64,000 nt of DNA from an uncultured Bacteroidales bacterium (GTDB taxonomy: Bacteria; Bacteroidota; Bacteroidia; Bacteroidales; F082): positions 124,001 to 188,000 of the forward strand of contig CAMYVD010000001.1 of assembly GCA_947302205.1 (NCBI GenBank), read 5' to 3'. Below are positions 59,555 through 64,000 of this stretch, in pieces. Under the pieces are notes generated by a model. It worked only from the letters and a program-made list of their open reading frames with translations, was not told where the DNA came from and did no database searches. The position numbers and the translations under genes were made by a program. The stretch's first letter is position 1. Every line of letters starts with the position of its first letter.

Positions 59555-60148
59555 CTACCATTTGCCTTCTTTCTTGAGTTGCTCTCTCCATCTGTCATGC
59601 CATTCATCATTGCCCCTTCTTCCCTGCTTTTCGAGTCCTTTTCTGCGCTCTTCCTGGATCTGATAGCTGGTCTTTCCTGAGCTGGTACCACTTGAAGAAC
59701 TGGGCGCTCCTGTAATTATCCCGAGCAACAACAAGCCACCGCCAACGAATAAGAGAATCTTCCACCAGGAGAACCCCTTTCCCTTCTTGCTTTCGGGCAA
59801 CCCTTCATAAACCCAGTCTAAACCAGAGGCATCGTTACCGGAAATAGTGTATGCTGATATAAAATACTGCTTGCCGTCAATGGTTACCGTGGCGTATAAT
59901 TCTTCTCCTTTCTCGTAGAGGCCATATTCTCTTTCCGCAACCATCTTGCTGCCGTTATGCAGATAGCGCACGACATCGCCAATAGTGTAGGGTTCGTCAG
60001 GATTCTTGGTTACAACGCGTTGGTAAAGTGCTGTGGAATCGCCTCCGTCATCGATGTTGACTATATAATGTACTTGGTATTTTTGTGATTCCGCCTTGAC
60101 AACTATAGCAAATAGCGCAAAAAGAAGTAACAATAGGAGTTTTTTCAT
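59555..60148 (-). CDS. Secreted or membrane protein of unknown function
   Basis: The 197-residue protein has an N-terminal signal (LLLLLLFALFAIVVKA), a small beta domain (about 22-112; VTIDGKQYFISAYTISG), a membrane helix at about 131-149 (ILLFVGGGLLLLGIITGA), a Ser-rich linker and a charged C-terminal tail (EERRKGLEKQGRRGNDEWHDRWREQ). No family is recognised. It follows the Omp85-like gene by 3 nt, so it is co-transcribed with it. Confidence 0.75.
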   Translation of the reverse strand: MKKLLLLLLFALFAIVVKAESQKYQVHYIVNIDDGGDSTALYQRVVTKNPDEPYTIGDVVRYLHNGSKMVAEREYGLYEKGEELYATVTIDGKQYFISAYTISGNDASGLDWVYEGLPESKKGKGFSWWKILLFVGGGLLLLGIITGAPSSSSGTSSGKTSYQIQEERRKGLEKQGRRGNDEWHDRWREQLKKEGKW

Positions 60149-60151
60149 GTT

Positions 60152-61426
60152 TTAGAAAATATAGTTGAATCCTACGAACACCTTGAACTTGTTGCCATCA
60201 AGAGCGTTCAAGGCGCGTCCCATGTCGACACCGAGGATCATGTTGCGGTTCATGATGATCTTGATGCCGGCACCGGCACTCATGTGAAGGCTTTCCTTCT
60301 TGCCGCTGTAATAGTCTTCACCAGCTGCTTTCAGCTCTTCTTCGCGGAAAGGTTGGATGATCATACCGGCATCGAAGAATGGTGAGAAGGCCAGCTGCCA
60401 GTTCTGGTTGATGAATTGGAAATCGAGGAAGTGCCAACGTAGTTCCGCATTACCCAACACGAAGCCGTCGCCAAGGACGCCGTTGCGGTTCACGCCACGC
60501 ATGGTCACCACGCCGCCCAAGCCTTCGGTGTACATCTTTTGGAAGAAGGGGGTGTTGAGGTTGTTGATCATGTACCAAGGCATATTGCCGGCAATCTTAT
60601 GTTGCACGCCCAAACGGTAGGCAAAGGTGAGTTTATCCTTGTAAATCGGGATGTAATGACGCCAGATGAAAGTCTGGATCAAGGCATTGTAACCATTTCC
60701 GTCGATGAAGTCGGAAGAGCCGGTGAGGGTGTATTCAGCGTAGATGCCTTTGGAGGGGTCGCTGTTATGGTCGCGGCTGTCGTAGATGAGGCCGAGACGG
60801 AGTTGGGCGATGTTGCCGCCATTCTTCTCGTTATCCTTGATGATGCCGTTTTTGACATAATTGGTGTAGAGGGTCTGCTGGCCTTCATAACCTTCCAGAT
60901 TGAGGCTGTCGGTAGCCACGTTGTAATAAGCCAAGCCAACCACCCAGTTCAGGTTGGGCAGGAAAAACTTACGCTGCATGGAGCCTACAAAACGGAGGGT
61001 GTTGCGCTTGATGAAGTGGTAGCCGCTCTTTTCAAAAAAGTCGGCATTGGGGTCGAAGGTGCTCGCTTCATAACCGTTGAAGCCGAAGAACTCAAACTTC
61101 TTGGAATAGTTATAGGTGAGGTCAACGAAGAACTTGGTGTCCTCGACAAGGTACGGCATGTCGCTGTAGAAGCGGAAAACGCCCGAACCTTTGGTGTAAC
61201 GCGAGACCTCCACGTTGAACTTATAGAAGTAGCGCGGATAGCGTGTGCCATCGCCGAAGTTGAAGATGTCAACACAAGCGCCATACTGGAAGCCCAAGTC
61301 GCTATCATAACCCAATACCGGCAAAGGACCGAAGTTCCAACCTTTTTTTACGATTTCTTTTTTCTGTGCGTAGGAGCCGCTGGCTAAAAGCAGCAGCGCA
61401 AAAGCGAAAAGTAAATGTTTTTTCAT
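60152..61426 (-). CDS. BamA/TamA-like outer-membrane protein
   Basis: The 424-residue protein has a Sec signal (LLFAFALLLLASGSYAQ) and a C-terminal Omp85-type barrel of about 400 residues without visible POTRA repeats. Strands such as AQLRLGLIYDSRDHNSDPSKGIY and the closing FKVFVGFNYIF fit the surface antigen D15/BamA-like group; its likely role is in outer-membrane transport or assembly, not the main BamA. The ATG at 61426 was chosen; the longer frame to 61579 runs through a promoter and the opposite gene. Confidence 0.85.
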   Translation of the reverse strand: MKKHLLFAFALLLLASGSYAQKKEIVKKGWNFGPLPVLGYDSDLGFQYGACVDIFNFGDGTRYPRYFYKFNVEVSRYTKGSGVFRFYSDMPYLVEDTKFFVDLTYNYSKKFEFFGFNGYEASTFDPNADFFEKSGYHFIKRNTLRFVGSMQRKFFLPNLNWVVGLAYYNVATDSLNLEGYEGQQTLYTNYVKNGIIKDNEKNGGNIAQLRLGLIYDSRDHNSDPSKGIYAEYTLTGSSDFIDGNGYNALIQTFIWRHYIPIYKDKLTFAYRLGVQHKIAGNMPWYMINNLNTPFFQKMYTEGLGGVVTMRGVNRNGVLGDGFVLGNAELRWHFLDFQFINQNWQLAFSPFFDAGMIIQPFREEELKAAGEDYYSGKKESLHMSAGAGIKIIMNRNMILGVDMGRALNALDGNKFKVFVGFNYIF

Positions 61427-61436
61427 GTTTCGATAA

Positions 61437-61470
61437 TTTGACGTGGCAAAAATAAAAAAAACTATTTTTG
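61437..61470 (+). promoter_or_regulatory. Promoter of mntP
   Basis: TTTG (61437-61440), 22 nt, TATTTTTG (61463-61470). The leader to mntP is about 15 nt. Confidence 0.65.
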
Positions 61471-61480
61471 CGGCCTCAAA
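61447..61480 (-). promoter_or_regulatory. Promoter of the Omp85-like operon
   Basis: Minus strand: TTTG (61477-61480), 22 nt, TATTTTTG (61447-61454). It is nearly the mirror of the mntP promoter and overlaps it. Confidence 0.6.
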
Positions 61481-61489
61481 AAGATTGCA

Positions 61490-62056
61490 ATGAGTTTTGT
61501 TGAGGTTCTTTTGATCGGTATCGGCCTTTCGATGGACGCTTTTTCGGTATCCATCTGTAAGGGTTTGACAACGAAGCAATTCTCATGGAAAATGGCGCTG
61601 ACCTGCGGGCTTTGGTTCGGGTTTTTCCAAGCGCTGATGCCGCTGATAGGTTATTTTCTCGGATCTCAGTTCGAGCAGTATATCACAGCGGTGGACCATT
61701 GGATTGCCTTTGGGTTGCTATTCCTCATTGGAGCCAACATGATCCGCGAGGCGTTTTCGAAGGAGGAAGAATCCAGCGACAGTTCCTTGGACTTCAAGAC
61801 CATGCTGCTCCTCGCCATTGCCACCAGCATCGATGCCCTGGCCGTGGGCATTTCCTTCGCTTGTATCCAAGTGAAGATCTGGTCGTCGGTGCTTATCATC
61901 GGACTAACCACTTTCGCTTTTTCGGTTTTAGGGGTGAAAATCGGTAATGTGTTTGGTTCTAAATTCGAAAAGTCGGCTGAAATCATCGGTGGTATCATCT
62001 TGATACTCATTGGTTTGAAAATCTTATTGGAACATCTTGGCATCATCGCGTTTTGA
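61490..62056 (+). CDS. mntP: Manganese efflux pump MntP
   Basis: The 188-residue membrane protein has about six helices in two similar halves, with the conserved [12 protein letters not shown] (near 14-25) and [12 protein letters not shown] (near 113-124) segments typical of MntP; the acidic residues in the two Asp-Ala motifs line the pathway. It exports Mn2+. No Mn riboswitch is seen in its short leader. It is transcribed away from the Omp85-like operon. Confidence 0.93.
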   Translation: MSFVEVLLIGIGLSMDAFSVSICKGLTTKQFSWKMALTCGLWFGFFQALMPLIGYFLGSQFEQYITAVDHWIAFGLLFLIGANMIREAFSKEEESSDSSLDFKTMLLLAIATSIDALAVGISFACIQVKIWSSVLIIGLTTFAFSVLGVKIGNVFGSKFEKSAEIIGGIILILIGLKILLEHLGIIAF

Positions 62057-62117
62057 CGGTCGGTGCCTTTTGTTCATAAACAATCGAAGTTTTTTCTTGC
62101 GTTATTCGAAAAAATTG

Positions 62118-62125
62118 TATCTTTG
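62118..62125 (+). promoter_or_regulatory. -7 box of tRNA-Pro
   Basis: TATCTTTG, 15 nt before the tRNA 5' end. Confidence 0.7.
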
Positions 62126-62139
62126 CAGTCTGAAAGTTT

Positions 62140-62213
62140 CGGGATGTAGCGCAGCCCGGTAGCGCGCTTCGTTCGGGACGAAGAGGCCGCAAGTTCGAAT
62201 CTTGTCATCCCGA
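62140..62213 (+). tRNA. tRNA-Pro (anticodon CGG)
   Basis: Acceptor arms CGGGATG/CATCCCG, anticodon stem CTTCG/CGAAG with loop TTCGGGA and anticodon CGG at 62174-62176, reading CCG. CCA is not encoded. A T-run (cTTTTTT) follows, and a zeta-toxin-like gene starts 31 nt further on. Confidence 0.97.
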
Positions 62214-62244
62214 CTTTTTTGAAAACGAGAGAGATTTTTATTTC

Positions 62245-62829
62245 ATGCCGAACCTGTATATCATATCAGGCTGTAATGGTGCTGGTAAGACTACTGCGTC
62301 AATGACGGTATTGCCCGAAACACTGCAATGCCGGGAATTCGTCAATTGCGACGAGATTGCCAAGGGTCTTTCACCGCTCAATCCCGAGGGGGCTTTGTTG
62401 CCTGCCGCGAAGCTGATGCTTTCACGGATCAAGAAGCTCATTGCGGAGGATGCTGACTTTGCCATTGAGACTACCTTGGCCACCAAGTCCTATCACGCTC
62501 TCGTTCAAAAAGCCCAGGAGAAGGGCTACAATACCCACCTTATTTATTTCTGGTTGCAGAGCCCCGAGCTTGCCCTGAAGCGCGTTGCCGAAAGGGTGAA
62601 GAACGGCGGTCATAACGTTGAGGAGGCGGTCATCCGTCGCCGTTACGTCACTGGCATCCGCAACCTGTTCAAACTGTATTGCCCCGTGGTGGATTACTTC
62701 ATCTTGATCGACAATTCCATCATGCCCCGTGAGGTCATTGCCGAAGGGAACTACGATGCAGTGAAGGTTTATAATGAAGAAAAATTTAAAATGATCAGAC
62801 AATATGACAACGGTAAAAGTGAATGCTAA
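62245..62829 (+). CDS. Zeta-toxin-like P-loop kinase
   Basis: The 194-residue protein has the Walker A motif SGCNGAGKT (8-16) and the zeta-type segments FVNCDEIAKGLSP (near 32) and FAIETTLATKSY (near 71). Zeta toxins phosphorylate UDP-sugars; related small kinases are also annotated as AAA ATPases. The classical epsilon antitoxin is not upstream. Instead a 65-residue ORF overlaps the 3' end by 26 nt. The gene starts just after tRNA-Pro, a frequent site for accessory genes. Confidence 0.85.
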   Translation: MPNLYIISGCNGAGKTTASMTVLPETLQCREFVNCDEIAKGLSPLNPEGALLPAAKLMLSRIKKLIAEDADFAIETTLATKSYHALVQKAQEKGYNTHLIYFWLQSPELALKRVAERVKNGGHNVEEAVIRRRYVTGIRNLFKLYCPVVDYFILIDNSIMPREVIAEGNYDAVKVYNEEKFKMIRQYDNGKSEC

Positions 62830-63001
62830 AAAAGAAGAGGTCTCTCCATTGACTAAGCAGTTGATGTGCGGCCTCGACGTCTCTTTCAGACGTCTTGTGA
62901 TTATGCGTAGCAGACATAATGGCACCATGTGCTTCTGTGACGAAAAAGGCAACATCTATACTGTTAAGGCAAAAGATGTGAAAACACTGATGGGTGCATA
63001 A
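62804..63001 (+). CDS. Small protein overlapping the zeta-like gene
   Basis: The 65-residue ORF starts with ATG inside the zeta-like gene and overlaps it by 26 nt in another frame. Its sequence (LDVSFRRLVIMRSRHNGTMCFCDEKGNIYTVKAKDV) is basic and compact. I recognise no family. Position and overlap suggest translational coupling; an antitoxin role is possible but only inferred. It ends 13 nt before the fucosidase start. Confidence 0.6.
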   Translation: MTTVKVNAKKEEVSPLTKQLMCGLDVSFRRLVIMRSRHNGTMCFCDEKGNIYTVKAKDVKTLMGA

Positions 63002-63014
63002 TGCACTGACTTTA

Positions 63015-64000
63015 ATGAAACAAAAACCTTTCCTTTTGACGCTGTTGTGCCTTGCGTGGACAATGGCGTTTGCCCAAACCGACCAAAAACCTGAAACTGA
63101 CCCGATTATCGTCAACCGTATCCACGAGTGGCAAGACCTTAAATTTGGCTTCATGATGCATTGGGGGATGTACGCCCAATGGGAAGTCGTGGAGTCATGG
63201 TCCATCTGCAACGAGCCTTGGATCAATCGCAATGGGGCTGATTATTATCAGTATAAGATTGATTACCAGAATCTTAATAAAACGTTTAATCCCAAGAATT
63301 TCGACCCTGCAAAATGGGCTGTGGCAGCTAAAAATGCCGGCATGAAATACGTGGTCTTTACGACCAAACATCACGACGGCTTCTGCATGTTCGGCACCAA
63401 AGAAACCACTTATTCTACCACTGATCCATCTTGTCCTTTTTCTGAGAATCCGCGAGCTGACATTACTGGCGAGGTGGTAAAAGCATTCCGTGACAAAGGC
63501 TTCTGGACAGGCCTCTACTTCTCCAAACCCGATTGGCACTGCGATGACTACTGGGCACACGAATGGGCGACCCCCGACCGCAATGTGAACTACGACCCGA
63601 CGGTGCATACCGAGCGTTTCCAAAAATACAAGGACTTCACTTTCAATCAAATCAAGGAGATTACCCACAACTATGGCGACATTGACATCCTTTGGCTTGA
63701 TGGCGGCTGGGTGCGTCCCGAATGGAGCGTGAACGAGGAGACCCGTCCGTGGCTGGGTTGCCAAGGCTATATCCAAGATGTGGACATGCCCAAGATTGCG
63801 GCCATGGCTCGTGAGAACAACCCCGACTTGATCATCGTGGATCGCTCAGTAGGAGGGAAGTACGAAAACTACCAGACCCCAGAACAACAGGTACCGGATA
63901 GCCTTCTTCCTTATCCATGGGAGACCTGCATGTCGATGGGCAATTCATGGTCGTATGTCTCTACTGACCAGTATAAAAGTACCAATAAGCTCATCCATCT
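63015..64000 (+). CDS. Alpha-L-fucosidase (GH29), cut by the window edge
   Basis: The frame is open from ATG 63015 to the edge (about 328 codons). The protein has a signal peptide (LLTLLCLAWTMAFAQ), then the GH29 hallmarks FGFMMHWGMYA (near 36-46), TTKHHDGFCMF (near 102-112) and WLDGGWVRPEW, with the nucleophile Asp in WLDGGW. It removes terminal fucose from glycans; together with the sialidase it fits mucin use. Export to the periplasm or surface is likely. The C-terminal part is not visible. Confidence 0.94.
   Translation, partial: MKQKPFLLTLLCLAWTMAFAQTDQKPETDPIIVNRIHEWQDLKFGFMMHWGMYAQWEVVESWSICNEPWINRNGADYYQYKIDYQNLNKTFNPKNFDPAKWAVAAKNAGMKYVVFTTKHHDGFCMFGTKETTYSTTDPSCPFSENPRADITGEVVKAFRDKGFWTGLYFSKPDWHCDDYWAHEWATPDRNVNYDPTVHTERFQKYKDFTFNQIKEITHNYGDIDILWLDGGWVRPEWSVNEETRPWLGCQGYIQDVDMPKIAAMARENNPDLIIVDRSVGGKYENYQTPEQQVPDSLLPYPWETCMSMGNSWSYVSTDQYKSTNKLIH

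Noticed and set aside
61427-61579. N-terminal extension of the Omp85-like protein
   Set aside because: It crosses a divergent promoter and the opposite gene, and would place a signal peptide inside the protein.
62140-62245. Integration site at tRNA-Pro
   Set aside because: No integrase gene and no second copy of the tRNA 3' end in the visible sequence; the window ends too soon to exclude it.

Overview
The window is a chromosomal segment of an anaerobic member of the Bacteroidota, most likely a gut or rumen Bacteroidales. Evidence: many promoters of the Bacteroides sigma type (TTTG, about 19-22 nt, TAnnTTTG), almost no Shine-Dalgarno sequences, many lipoproteins, T9SS-type C-terminal sorting domains, PorT-like barrels, and family gene orders such as ileS-dksA-lspA and mce-mmdA-oadG-bccp-mmdB. 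Both end genes are cut by the window edges: a GGGtGRT gene on the left and an alpha-L-fucosidase on the right. Genus cannot be fixed from the sequence alone.

Layout. 0-6.9 kb: a NifU-like/GGGtGRT pair, tRNA-Leu, then prs-rplY-pth-lipoprotein, and on the other strand an SDR enzyme plus a 23S rRNA methyltransferase. 7.0-10.4 kb: gatE-gatD, an archaeal-type Glu-tRNA(Gln) amidotransferase. 10.5-15 kb: methylmalonyl-CoA epimerase and a sodium-pumping methylmalonyl-CoA decarboxylase (propionate formation). 15-18.3 kb: a secreted M1 peptidase flanked by lipoproteins. 18.4-21.3 kb: a TM1266-like regulator, hydF and hydG ([FeFe]-hydrogenase maturation). 21.4-29.3 kb: HAD phosphatase lipoprotein, dipeptidyl peptidase, barrel protein, FMN-binding lipoprotein, uridine kinase, sialidase and pseudouridine synthase. 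29.3-38 kb: tRNA-Gln, BlaI/BlaR1-like pair, glnS, DUF5618-like protein, C69 dipeptidase, ribF and asd. 38-50.6 kb: a lamin-tail surface protein, the ileS-dksA-lspA-gpmA-phosphatase operon, an SPFH protein, acyl-CoA dehydrogenase and a biotin carboxylase. 50.6-55 kb: an accessory block (hipBA, 11-bp tandem repeats, an orphan protein, NUDIX-wHTH and an A1S_2505-like protein). 55-61.4 kb: enoyl-CoA hydratase and envelope genes. 61.4-64 kb: mntP, tRNA-Pro, a zeta-toxin-like kinase with an overlapping small ORF, and alpha-L-fucosidase.

Together these genes suggest a fermenter that breaks down host or dietary protein (DPP IV, M1 and C69 peptidases) and mucin sugars (sialidase, fucosidase), makes propionate with sodium export, evolves or uses H2, and may degrade leucine.

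The most unusual signals are: (1) nine short tandem arrays with a 7- or 8-bp period, eight of them pressed against a start codon and one forming part of the asd coding sequence; (2) a complete GatDE pair in a bacterium that also carries glnS and a tRNA-Gln in the same window; (3) a hipBA block followed by a long, repeat-bearing leader and an orphan gene; (4) a zeta-like kinase gene overlapping a small ORF next to tRNA-Pro.
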